The position numbers and the translations under genes are program-made. This document shows positions 6,512 to 13,399 of a stretch of 17,611 bases of DNA, in pieces. The stretch is from positions 1 through 17,611 of the forward strand of contig URDU01000044.1 of NCBI GenBank assembly GCA_900546625.1, written 5' to 3'. Each line of letters begins with the position of its first letter. The stretch's first letter is position 1. The notes beneath the pieces were generated by a model. It saw nothing but the letters and a program-made list of their open reading frames with translations, searched no databases and had not been told where the DNA came from. Source of the DNA: an uncultured Lachnobacterium sp. (GTDB lineage Bacteria; Bacillota; Clostridia; Lachnospirales; Lachnospiraceae).

Positions 6512-7246
6512 CTACACCCTGCAGTCCACAGCCGGCAGCTCCCCGGTCACATCGAGAAATAGATTTGCAAAGGTCTGCTCGTAGTAAGGCTCCACCCAGA
6601 GCAGGCCAATGCCGAGTGACAGCACGCAAAGCACAAGCATACCGATGAAGCTTACATTAATGTAGATGACCCTGAGTATGTTGCCGCGAATCAGCTTTAA
6701 GGCATGAGTCAGGCATGCAAACACGGATAAATCATCACGCGAGAGCACCAGATACAGGTAAAACGGAAACAGAATCAGTACGATAAAGCTAAGCACAGCG
6801 CTGGCAGCATATAAAGCGATAGCAATTCCCATAGTGTCACCGCTTAGCTTGAAAAAGCTTTTAGCTACAAGGAAAGGAGCCTTTGCGACCATAGAGATGG
6901 CATAATATATGATGTATGCTCCAAAATATCTGTTGGAGTGATTCATAAAACAGTAGAACACATCGCTTATACGGCACTCTTTCTTTCTGGCCATATTGAG
7001 GTGGAAACGTATGAGTCCCATCTGCAGCACACCTATTACGATAGATAAAAGCACCTCTGCAATGTAGTAGATTACAGTCTGAACCTTTGTGGCATATACG
7101 TTTCCGAGCAGGTAGGTAAACGGCAGATCACTGAACAGATTTATGAGTGTGACAGTGAGGAAAACGCTCATGCTGAGTCTGTATCTTCCGTTTAGGTTTT
7201 CTCTTGATATTCTTTTTAATTCTTTGGATTTCTTTTTTGGGTTCAT
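6512..7246 (-). CDS. DUF975 family membrane protein
   Basis: This is a 244-residue polytopic membrane protein of unknown function that matches the DUF975 (PF06161) pattern. It has a basic N-terminus with ISRENLNGRYRLSM, several hydrophobic segments, a cytosolic-looking stretch with FMNHSNRYFG, and a conserved tail LTHALKLIRGNILRVIYI followed by LGIGLLWVEPYYEQTFANLF. I count about five to six membrane segments. The start is preceded by AGGAGA on the minus strand (about 7252-7257). It converges on coaBC with only 5 bases between the two stop codons and no terminator hairpin. It diverges from the DUF2752 gene across a 158-base region. Confidence 0.8.
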   Translation of the reverse strand: MNPKKKSKELKRISRENLNGRYRLSMSVFLTVTLINLFSDLPFTYLLGNVYATKVQTVIYYIAEVLLSIVIGVLQMGLIRFHLNMARKKECRISDVFYCFMNHSNRYFGAYIIYYAISMVAKAPFLVAKSFFKLSGDTMGIAIALYAASAVLSFIVLILFPFYLYLVLSRDDLSVFACLTHALKLIRGNILRVIYINVSFIGMLVLCVLSLGIGLLWVEPYYEQTFANLFLDVTGELPAVDCRV

Positions 7247-7269
7247 TATTTTTCTCCTGAAATAATAGT

Positions 7270-7329
7270 TTTGGATTAATGTTTGGATTAATGTTTTAAT
7301 TAATGCTTAAGTTAATGCTAAATTAAAGC
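7270..7329. repeat. 12-nt degenerate tandem repeat in a divergent promoter region
   Basis: Units at 7270-7281 and 7282-7293 are identical (TTTGGATTAATG). Unit 7294-7305 is TTTTAATTAATG, 7306-7317 is CTTAAGTTAATG, and 7318-7329 is a weaker copy. Divergence increases rightwards, away from the DUF975 start. The array ends where the -35 element of the DUF2752 promoter begins. Confidence 0.85.
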
Positions 7330-7330
7330 T

Positions 7331-7360
7331 TTGACAATTGGCAGATATATAACATATACT
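7331..7360 (+). promoter_or_regulatory. Promoter of the DUF2752 gene
   Basis: A consensus TTGACA (7331-7336), an 18-base spacer and TATACT (7355-7360). It is placed about 45 bases before the ATG at 7405. The reverse strand of the same spot (TTGTCA, 7338-7333) could serve a weaker divergent promoter for the DUF975 gene, but no good -10 is seen. Confidence 0.75.
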
Positions 7361-7404
7361 TATATTCATATGGTTACACAAAATCACAGGAAGGACCACT
7401 CATC

Positions 7405-7833
7405 ATGCAGACAGATGAAACAATCGACAGATATTTCTATATAACAGGCTGGATATGCATAGCTATATTTGCGGCTCTTGCAGCAGTGATTGGAGTATGC
7501 GGTACGCAGATACTCACAAAGGTGCCTCCATGCCCGCTGCATGCATATACAGGCTACTATTGCCCAGGCTGCGGTGGTACGAGAGCCACATTTGCGCTGT
7601 TGCACGGACATCTGATAAGGTCGTTTGTACTCCATCCGTTTGTGCCGTATACAGCCGTTTTGGGCGGCTGGTTTATGCTGTCACAGACACTGCAGCGGAT
7701 AAGCCGCGGCAGGCTGCATATCGGAATGCACTTCAGGGTAGTATATATGTGGCTTGCACTTGCCATTATTGTGGTAAACTGTATTGTCAAAAATATGCTT
7801 ATACTATTTTGCGGTATTCATCTGCTGAAGTAG
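7405..7833 (+). CDS. DUF2752 family membrane protein
   Basis: This 142-residue protein has the hallmark of DUF2752 proteins: CPLHAYTGYYCPGCGGTRA at residues 43-61 (Cys43, Cys53, Cys56, then Gly-Gly-Thr-Arg) followed by ALLHGHLIRSF and HPF. There is one hydrophobic helix before the motif (about 13-33) and two after it. The function of the family is unknown; the clustered cysteines suggest metal or redox chemistry at the membrane surface, which is speculation. The start follows AGGAAGG (7388-7394). Its last 30 bases overlap the end of the converging DUF4190-like gene. Confidence 0.85.
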   Translation: MQTDETIDRYFYITGWICIAIFAALAAVIGVCGTQILTKVPPCPLHAYTGYYCPGCGGTRATFALLHGHLIRSFVLHPFVPYTAVLGGWFMLSQTLQRISRGRLHIGMHFRVVYMWLALAIIVVNCIVKNMLILFCGIHLLK

Positions 7834-8205
7834 CTCACTATAGTCGATACCGGTCAGATTCTGGTATTCCTTTAAAATACCCTCTATACTTCCGTATTCG
7901 TGAAGCATGGCGGCAAACGAACCGATATATATAATGAGAGTGATAACAACAGCGGCAAACGCAATCCAGAATGATGTCATAGCCATGCTGCTCATTGAGG
8001 TGGCGCCACCCTTTGACAGCAACGCAAAAATCATGGCAAGTGAGCCGCATATGATAGATACATAAATGCAGCTGCACGATGCGATGGCAATTATTGAAAG
8101 CACAAGTGCTGCAACCTCCATATTGCGTGAGCGTTTATTGTAGAAATTGTTGTTGCCGAAATTATAGTTATAATCCTGATTATAATCAAATTTTTGTGGA
8201 TCCAT
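7804..8205 (-). CDS. Small DUF4190-like membrane protein
   Basis: The 133-residue product has an Asn/Tyr-rich cytosolic N-terminus (about residues 1-28), then two closely spaced helices (EVAALVLSIIAIASCSCIYV and SIICGSLAMIFALLSKG). This is the pattern of DUF4190 and related small membrane proteins. A third hydrophobic helix (about 77-98) and a short acidic tail follow. A Cys-Ser-Cys lies in the first helix. The start is supported by GAAAGGAA on the minus strand about 8 bases upstream. It overlaps the DUF2752 gene tail-to-tail by 30 bases (7804-7833), so expression of one should interfere with the 3' end of the other. The function is unknown. Confidence 0.7.
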   Translation of the reverse strand: MDPQKFDYNQDYNYNFGNNNFYNKRSRNMEVAALVLSIIAIASCSCIYVSIICGSLAMIFALLSKGGATSMSSMAMTSFWIAFAAVVITLIIYIGSFAAMLHEYGSIEGILKEYQNLTGIDYSELLQQMNTAK

Positions 8206-8227
8206 GATAAAATTCCTTTCTATAAAG

Positions 8228-8257
8228 TTGATTTTATTGTATCACTTCATTTATAAT
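8228..8257 (+). promoter_or_regulatory. Promoter of tex
   Basis: TTGATT (8228-8233), an 18-base spacer and a perfect TATAAT (8252-8257), 34 bases before the tex start. The region also separates tex from the divergent DUF4190-like gene. Confidence 0.7.
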
Positions 8258-8291
8258 ACGAAAAGAATAAGTTTTTTAAAGAGGTAAAAAA

Positions 8292-10652
8292 ATGGATATT
8301 ATTGCTGCAATTGCAGAAGAACTGCAGATTAAAAAAGGACAGGCCGAGGCCGCTGTCAAGCTGATAGATGAGGGAAACACCATTCCTTTTATCGCCAGAT
8401 ACCGAAAGGAGGCCACCGGCTCATTAAATGATGAGGTGCTCAGAAATCTCTTCGACAGACTGACATATTTACGCAATCTTGAGGACAAGAAGCAGACAGT
8501 GCTTGCAAGCATTGAGGAGCAGGGCAAGCTTACGGATGAGCTTAAGAAGGCAATCCTTGAGGCGCAGACACAGGTGGCGGTTGACGATTTGTACAGACCT
8601 TACCGTCCGAAGAGAAGAACCCGTGCCACAATTGCAAAAGAAAAGGGCTTAGAGCCACTGGCACAGACCATTTTAGCGCAGGAAGCGTCTGTTGATATCA
8701 TGGCAGAAGCAGCTAAATATGTGGATGCAGAAAAAGACGTGGCAGATGAAGCAGCTGCACTTGCCGGAGCAAAGGATATCATTGCAGAGAACGTATCAGA
8801 CAATGCCGGTTACAGAACAAAAATCAGAGAGCTTACCATGCAAAAGGGGCGTCTTATATCGACAGCCAAGGATCCAAAGGCGGAGTCTGTCTATGAGATG
8901 TACTATGAATTTGATGAGGCTCTTTCCAAGGTGGCAGGTCACAGAACACTCGCAATTAACCGTGGTGAAAAGGAAAAAATCCTCACAGTAAAGATAGAGG
9001 CACCGACAGAGGATATCATAAAATATCTTAAAAAGCAGGTTATCACAAATGATGGAGCGCCTACAGCAGCCGTACTCACAGAGGTAGTGGAGGATGCGTA
9101 CGACAGGCTTATTGCCCCTGCCATAGAGCGTGAAATCAGAAACAATCTGACAGAGGAAGCAGAGGATGGAGCCATAAAGGTATTCGGAAAGAACTTGGAG
9201 CAGCTTCTCATGCAGCCTCCAATTGCAGGACAGGTTGTGCTTGGATGGGATCCGGCATTCCGTACAGGCTGCAAGATTTCTGTCGTAGACCCTACAGGAA
9301 AGGTGCTCGATACCACAGTAATCTACCCGACAGCACCACAGAACAAGGTCGAGGAGGCAAAGGCCGTAATCAAAAAGCTCATAGACAAGCATCATGTCAC
9401 TCTTATCTCACTCGGAAACGGAACAGCATCGCGTGAGTCAGAGCAGGTGATTGTCGAGCTGTTAAAGGAAATTCCGGTAAAGGTGCAGTACATCATAGTA
9501 AATGAAGCAGGTGCGTCAGTATATTCAGCCAGCAAGCTTGCCACGGAGGAGTTTCCGAATTTTGATGTGGGACAAAGAAGTGCCACATCCATGGCGCGCA
9601 GACTTCAGGATCCGCTCGCTGAGCTTGTAAAGATTGATCCAAAGTCAATCGGAGTCGGACAGTATCAGCACGATATGAACCAGAAAAAGCTCTCAGAGGC
9701 ACTCGGAGGAGTTGTAGAGGACTGCGTAAATAAGGTTGGTGTAGATTTAAATACAGCATCAGTTTCACTGCTTGAGTACATATCAGGCATCTCAAAGACC
9801 ATTGCCAAAAATATCGTGGACTACAGAGAGGAAAACGGTAAATTCACATCACGTTCACAGCTTCTTAAGGTAGCAAAGCTTGGACCGAAGGCATTTGAAC
9901 AGTGTGCAGGCTTCATGCGTATCTCAGACGGAAAGAACCCGCTTGATGCCACAGGCGTGCATCCTGAGTCATATGATGCCACAAAGGCAGTGCTTGAAAA
10001 GCTCGGCTACACAATGGAGGATGTAAAGAACAGAAATGTAGTTGGAATTTCAAAGAAAGTATCTGATTACAAGGCGCTCGCAGACGAGGCAGGAGTTGGT
10101 GAAATCACACTGCGTGACATCGTAAAAGAGCTTGAAAAGCCGGCAAGAGACCCGCGTGAGGATATGCCAAAGCCAATTCTAAGAAGCGATGTCCTTGAGA
10201 TGAAGGACCTCACACCGGGTATGGTATTAAAGGGCACAGTCAGAAACGTAATAGATTTCGGATGCTTCGTGGATATAGGAGTGCATCAGGACGGACTTGT
10301 GCATATCTCAGAGATATGTGACCGTTATATCAAGCATCCGCTTGAGGCTGTCAGTGTAGGGGACATAGTAGATGTGCAGGTTATGAGCGTTGACCTCAAA
10401 AAGCAGCGCATCCAGCTTACCATGAAAATCGGACAGGGCACAGACAAGGCCGGTAAGTCAGAAAACAGCAGCAGTGGCAAAAACAATGTTGATAACAAGG
10501 CTGACAGAAGTAATAGAAATAACGGCGGCAGGAATAGCAGAAACGATAGAAATAGTACAGGCAGCAAGAATAATAACAACAGAAACAAAAAGCCACACTA
10601 CATAAAGGGCAAGAAAAATAATTTCTTTGACAATATTATTCTTGATAATTAA
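8292..10652 (+). CDS. tex: Tex family RNA-binding transcription accessory protein
   Basis: Tex is a conserved cytosolic nucleic-acid-binding protein related to eukaryotic Spt6 and implicated in transcription. Domains in order: an N-terminal helical Tex region (IPFIARYRKEATGSLNDEVL near residue 32), a YqgF/RNase-H-like domain from about 315 (GWDPAFRTGCKISVVDPTGK), helix-hairpin-helix repeats at about 490-550 (SGISKTIAKNIVDYREENG, LGPKAFEQCAGF), and an S1 domain at about 640-712 (GMVLKGTVRNVIDFGCFVDI, DGLVHISEI). The core is full length. After the S1 domain is a low-complexity tail of about 70 residues rich in Asn, Ser, Lys, Arg and Gly, ending in a basic KKPHYIKGKK patch. The start is set by AGAGGT just upstream. 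No terminator is seen before the ribU promoter; the transcript may end at the riboswitch terminator. Confidence 0.95.
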   Translation: MDIIAAIAEELQIKKGQAEAAVKLIDEGNTIPFIARYRKEATGSLNDEVLRNLFDRLTYLRNLEDKKQTVLASIEEQGKLTDELKKAILEAQTQVAVDDLYRPYRPKRRTRATIAKEKGLEPLAQTILAQEASVDIMAEAAKYVDAEKDVADEAAALAGAKDIIAENVSDNAGYRTKIRELTMQKGRLISTAKDPKAESVYEMYYEFDEALSKVAGHRTLAINRGEKEKILTVKIEAPTEDIIKYLKKQVITNDGAPTAAVLTEVVEDAYDRLIAPAIEREIRNNLTEEAEDGAIKVFGKNLEQLLMQPPIAGQVVLGWDPAFRTGCKISVVDPTGKVLDTTVIYPTAPQNKVEEAKAVIKKLIDKHHVTLISLGNGTASRESEQVIVELLKEIPVKVQYIIVNEAGASVYSASKLATEEFPNFDVGQRSATSMARRLQDPLAELVKIDPKSIGVGQYQHDMNQKKLSEALGGVVEDCVNKVGVDLNTASVSLLEYISGISKTIAKNIVDYREENGKFTSRSQLLKVAKLGPKAFEQCAGFMRISDGKNPLDATGVHPESYDATKAVLEKLGYTMEDVKNRNVVGISKKVSDYKALADEAGVGEITLRDIVKELEKPARDPREDMPKPILRSDVLEMKDLTPGMVLKGTVRNVIDFGCFVDIGVHQDGLVHISEICDRYIKHPLEAVSVGDIVDVQVMSVDLKKQRIQLTMKIGQGTDKAGKSENSSSGKNNVDNKADRSNRNNGGRNSRNDRNSTGSKNNNNRNKKPHYIKGKKNNFFDNIILDN

Positions 10653-10659
10653 AAACACC

Positions 10660-10688
10660 TTGACAAAACACTTCAAAGTGCATATCAT
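10660..10688 (+). promoter_or_regulatory. Promoter of the FMN riboswitch-ribU unit
   Basis: A consensus TTGACA (10660-10665), a 17-base spacer and TATCAT (10683-10688), starting only 8 bases after the tex stop. Confidence 0.8.
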
Positions 10689-10710
10689 AGGTTTGTAAAA
10701 TAAATAGGAA

Positions 10711-10818
10711 TTCTTCAGGGCAGGGTGCGATTCCCTACCGGTGGTACAGCCCACGAGCCGCAAGGCATGATTCGGTGTGATTCCGAAGCCGACAGTATAG
10801 TCTGGATGAGAGAAGATT
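10711..10818 (+). ncRNA. FMN riboswitch (RFN element)
   Basis: The leader carries the RFN signature: AGGGCAGGGTG, ATTCCCTACCGGTGGT, AGCCCACGAGCCG, CATGATTCGGTGTGATTCCG, AAGCCGACAGTATAGTC and GGATGAGAGAAGA. P1 is closed by TCTTC (10712-10716) with GAAGA (10812-10816). It is followed by an intrinsic terminator and then ribU, so the expected outcome is termination when FMN is bound and riboflavin uptake when FMN is scarce. Confidence 0.97.
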
Positions 10819-10847
10819 ATTAGGTGTCATTACACTGTGATATTAAA

Positions 10848-10877
10848 TCCCGGAAGATTTTCTTCCGGGATTTTTTT
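10848..10877 (+). terminator. Riboswitch-controlled intrinsic terminator
   Basis: TCCCGGAAGA (10848-10857) and TCTTCCGGGA (10861-10870) form a perfect 10-bp stem with a TTT loop, followed by seven T residues. It lies about 30 bases after the aptamer and serves as its expression platform; it may also end tex read-through. Confidence 0.95.
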
Positions 10878-10880
10878 AAA

Positions 10881-10907
10881 GCAGCTATTCAGATTTTAGA
10901 TAGCTGC
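10881..10907 (+). other. Second stem-loop in the ribU leader
   Basis: GCAGCTAT (10881-10888) pairs with ATAGCTGC (10900-10907). It lies between the terminator and the ribosome binding site and lacks a T-run. A further small hairpin, TCCTT (10928-10932)/AAGGA (10941-10945), would cover the Shine-Dalgarno of ribU. Confidence 0.5.
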
Positions 10908-10952
10908 ACTCACAATATCCTCGGGATTCCTTAAGCATCAAAGGAGTGTAAA

Positions 10953-11561
10953 ATGGACGTAACAACAAACAACACAAAATCAAAAGTAAACATCAGACTT
11001 TTAGTCGGCACAGGAATGTTAAGCGGACTTGCATTTGTACTTCAGTACCTCGAGTTTCCAATTCCAATCATGCCGGGCTTTATTAAGTTTGATTTCTCAG
11101 ATCTGCCTGCACTTATCGGTGCATTTGCATATGGACCGTTAGCAGGAGTGATTGTAGAGTTTATCAAGAACCTGCTTCACTGTACAGTAACACAGAGCTT
11201 TACGGTAGGAGAGCTTTCAAACTTTATTCTTGGAGCAGTATTTACAGCAACAGCAGGACTTATCTACAAGAAGAATAAGTCAAAAAAGGGTGCAATAATC
11301 GGCGCTATAGTCGGTTCAGTGGTAATGGGAATCGTCAGCTTCCCGTCGAATCTGTTTATCGTGTATCCTGCATACACAAAGTTCATGCCAATGGAAGCAA
11401 TCATTGGTGCCTACAGTGAGCTTCTCCCATCAGTAGGCAAGCTGTGGCAGGCACTTTTAATATTCAATGTTCCGTTTACCATCGTAAAGGGGCTTATATC
11501 AACACTTATCACAGTGCTTATATACAAGAGACTGTCACCGGTTTTAAAGGGCAGAGGATAG
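10953..11561 (+). CDS. ribU: Riboflavin ECF transporter S component RibU
   Basis: RibU is the membrane substrate-binding subunit that captures riboflavin for the ECF transporter. The 202-residue, roughly six-helix protein has the RibU-type LEFPIPIMPGF and KFDFSDLPALIGAFAYGP segments (residues about 33-65), then IVEFIKNLLH and the helix pair ending near FNVPFTIVKGLISTLI. Length is normal. AAGGAG (10941-10946) lies 6 bases before the ATG. An FMN riboswitch directly upstream supports riboflavin as the substrate independently of sequence similarity. It is a single-gene unit closed by a strong terminator. Confidence 0.95.
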   Translation: MDVTTNNTKSKVNIRLLVGTGMLSGLAFVLQYLEFPIPIMPGFIKFDFSDLPALIGAFAYGPLAGVIVEFIKNLLHCTVTQSFTVGELSNFILGAVFTATAGLIYKKNKSKKGAIIGAIVGSVVMGIVSFPSNLFIVYPAYTKFMPMEAIIGAYSELLPSVGKLWQALLIFNVPFTIVKGLISTLITVLIYKRLSPVLKGRG

Positions 11562-11599
11562 AGAAAATACCTGACACAATATATATTAGTCACAAACAT

Positions 11600-11634
11600 A
11601 AAGAGCGCAGTCAATTGCGCTCTTTTCTTTTTTT
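11600..11634 (+). terminator. Intrinsic terminator of ribU
   Basis: AAAGAGCGCA (11600-11609) and TGCGCTCTTT (11616-11625) form a perfect 10-bp stem with a 6-base loop, followed by TCTTTTTTT. Pyrimidine and purine runs on each flank make it partly active on the other strand too. Confidence 0.95.
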
Positions 11635-11642
11635 AAAAGGAA

Positions 11643-11651
11643 TGTTATAAT
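11643..11651 (+). promoter_or_regulatory. Extended -10 promoter of the YcxB-like gene
   Basis: TGTTATAAT is a perfect TATAAT (11646-11651) with an upstream TG. A good -35 is absent: the expected position lies in the T-run of the ribU terminator. It is 30 bases before the ATG at 11681. Confidence 0.6.
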
Positions 11652-11680
11652 AAATCCAAATATTTAGTTGGGAGCAGGAT

Positions 11681-12178
11681 ATGAAGCTTGAATTTGATGT
11701 AAAAGTAACAGAAAAAGATTTATATTCATTTAATATAGAGCAGGCGTACAAGGGCAGTCAGGGTGTCATATCATTGCTGTTTGCTGTGCTCTTGGCTGCG
11801 GCAGCAGTGTTAAGCGCACAAAAAGGCAATACGGAGTATGTGGTGCTTTATATTATAGTTGGTATTCTGGTGCTGCTATATGTGCCGTTTTCACTCAAGG
11901 GCAGGGTAAGGATGATTATGAAGACAAATGAAGTTTTCTCAAAGCCACTGCATTTTGAGATAGATGAAAAGAACATAAAAGTAAGCCAGGGCGAGGAGAT
12001 GGCGCAGCTTCCATGGGAGCAGGTGTACAGATTCGTGGCAAATGATAAGAGGATACTTATATTCAGCAACAGGAAGAATGCATACATTCTCTCAAAGGAG
12101 CAGCTGGGCGACAGCTATGAGCCGTTAAAGGAGCTGGCAGGCAGTACACTGGAGAAATACAGACTGAAAATCAAATAA
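11681..12178 (+). CDS. YcxB-like membrane protein
   Basis: This 165-residue protein fits the YcxB-like family (PF14317) of unknown function. It has a short N-terminal beta-rich part (LEFDVKVTEKDLYSFN), two adjacent membrane helices (about residues 28-45 and 53-68), and a cytosolic PH-like C-terminal half with FEIDEKNIKV, LPWEQVYRFVANDKRILIF and NAYILSKEQL. The start follows GGGAGCAGG. Its own extended -10 promoter abuts the ribU terminator. No terminator separates it from tsaE 58 bases downstream; that gap is a purine-rich run with repeated GATAA motifs. It may therefore head the tsaE-tsaD transcript. Confidence 0.75.
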   Translation: MKLEFDVKVTEKDLYSFNIEQAYKGSQGVISLLFAVLLAAAAVLSAQKGNTEYVVLYIIVGILVLLYVPFSLKGRVRMIMKTNEVFSKPLHFEIDEKNIKVSQGEEMAQLPWEQVYRFVANDKRILIFSNRKNAYILSKEQLGDSYEPLKELAGSTLEKYRLKIK

Positions 12179-12236
12179 ACAAAAACAGATATAAGATAAA
12201 AGATAAAATAAATAGATAAGGGTATAAGCTGGTAAT

Positions 12237-12686
12237 ATGAGTAGTGAAGAAAATATAACAGTAATAGAAAGCTTTTCGGCAGATGATACGCATGCACTTG
12301 GGGTTACGCTTGGACAGCAGGCAAAGCCGGGGGATGTGTGTACACTTGTGGGTGATTTAGGAGTGGGTAAAACAGTGCTCACGCAGGGCATAGCAGAGGG
12401 GCTTGGCATCACAGAGCCGATAAACAGCCCTACATTTACCATAGTGCAGGTGTACGAGGAGGGCAGGCTGCCGTTTTATCATTTCGATGTATACAGGATT
12501 GGTGACATTGAGGAGATGGATGAAATAGGCTATGAGGATTATTTCTACGGAGATGGGCTTACGATGATAGAGTGGGCAAATCTCATTGAGGAGATACTCC
12601 CAAAGAAGAGAAAAGAGATTACTATTGAAAAAGACCTGGAAAAAGGCTTTGACTATAGAAAAATAACAATAAAAGAGGTTTTATAA
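12237..12686 (+). CDS. tsaE: t6A synthesis ATPase TsaE
   Basis: TsaE is the small P-loop ATPase that drives turnover of the bacterial TsaB-TsaD complex making N6-threonylcarbamoyladenosine at A37 of ANN-decoding tRNAs. The 149-residue protein has Walker A GDLGVGKT (39-46), the SPTFTIV switch (64-70), HFDVYRI (82-88) and a Walker-B-like MIEWANL (110-116). Length is normal. The Shine-Dalgarno is weak (AAGGGT, 12218-12223). The stop overlaps the tsaB start as TAATG, so the two are translationally coupled. Confidence 0.95.
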   Translation: MSSEENITVIESFSADDTHALGVTLGQQAKPGDVCTLVGDLGVGKTVLTQGIAEGLGITEPINSPTFTIVQVYEEGRLPFYHFDVYRIGDIEEMDEIGYEDYFYGDGLTMIEWANLIEEILPKKRKEITIEKDLEKGFDYRKITIKEVL

Positions 12687-13399
12687 TGAAGATACTTGCG
12701 CTTGACAGCTCAGGGCTTGTGGCCAGTGTGGCTGTCGTATCGGACAATAATCTGATAGGAGAATACACGATAAATTATAAAAAGACACATTCGCAGACAC
12801 TTCTTCCGATGCTTGATGAGGTGGCTAAGATGACAGAGCTTGACCTTAAGACAATAGATTTTATTGCAGTCTCAGCAGGACCTGGATCGTTCACAGGGCT
12901 TCGCATAGGCTCTGCGACGGCGAAGGGGCTTGCACTGGCACTGGATAAGCAGATAGTTTCTGTACCTACTGTAGATGCGCTTGCATACAATCTGTGGGGC
13001 AGTGCAGATGTTGTGTGTCCGCTTATGGATGCAAGAAGACAGCAGACCTATACAGGGCTGTATGATTTTACTGATGGCAGGATGAATACCATTTTGCCGC
13101 AGTGCGTAGTGATGATAGAAGAGATAGTTGACCAAATCAATGAGCTCGGCCGCAGGGTGATTTTCCTTGGAGACGGAGTGGATGTGTTCAGGGATTATAT
13201 AAATGAGCACGTAAAGGTGGACTATGACTTTGCACCTGCCATGTGCAATAAGCAAAGAGCATCGGCTGTAGCATGTCTTGGACAGGTGCTCTATGAGCAG
13301 GGCAGGGCAGAAAATGCAGCAGACCATAAGCCTGAGTATCTCAGATTATCACAGGCGGAGAGAGAGAGACAGGAAAAGGAGAGAGATTTTAGAATATGA
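12686..13399 (+). CDS. tsaB: t6A synthesis partner TsaB
   Basis: TsaB is an ASKHA-fold, catalytically inactive paralogue of TsaD that forms the TsaB-TsaD-TsaE complex. The 237-residue protein opens with MKILALDSSGLVASVAVV and has THSQTLLPMLDEV and the characteristic VSAGPGSFTGLRIGSATAKG (about residues 63-82). PLMDARRQQTYTGLYDF and a charged tail follow. It overlaps tsaE by one base and rimI by four (ATGA). Confidence 0.95.
   Translation: MKILALDSSGLVASVAVVSDNNLIGEYTINYKKTHSQTLLPMLDEVAKMTELDLKTIDFIAVSAGPGSFTGLRIGSATAKGLALALDKQIVSVPTVDALAYNLWGSADVVCPLMDARRQQTYTGLYDFTDGRMNTILPQCVVMIEEIVDQINELGRRVIFLGDGVDVFRDYINEHVKVDYDFAPAMCNKQRASAVACLGQVLYEQGRAENAADHKPEYLRLSQAERERQEKERDFRI

Noticed and set aside
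11591..11640. Palindromic region after ribU as a mobile element end
   Set aside because: It is a textbook intrinsic terminator with a T-run; no target duplication or transposase is present.
12179..12236. Repeated GATAA motifs before tsaE as a regulator array
   Set aside because: The copies are irregularly spaced in purine-rich, low-complexity DNA and share no fixed period.
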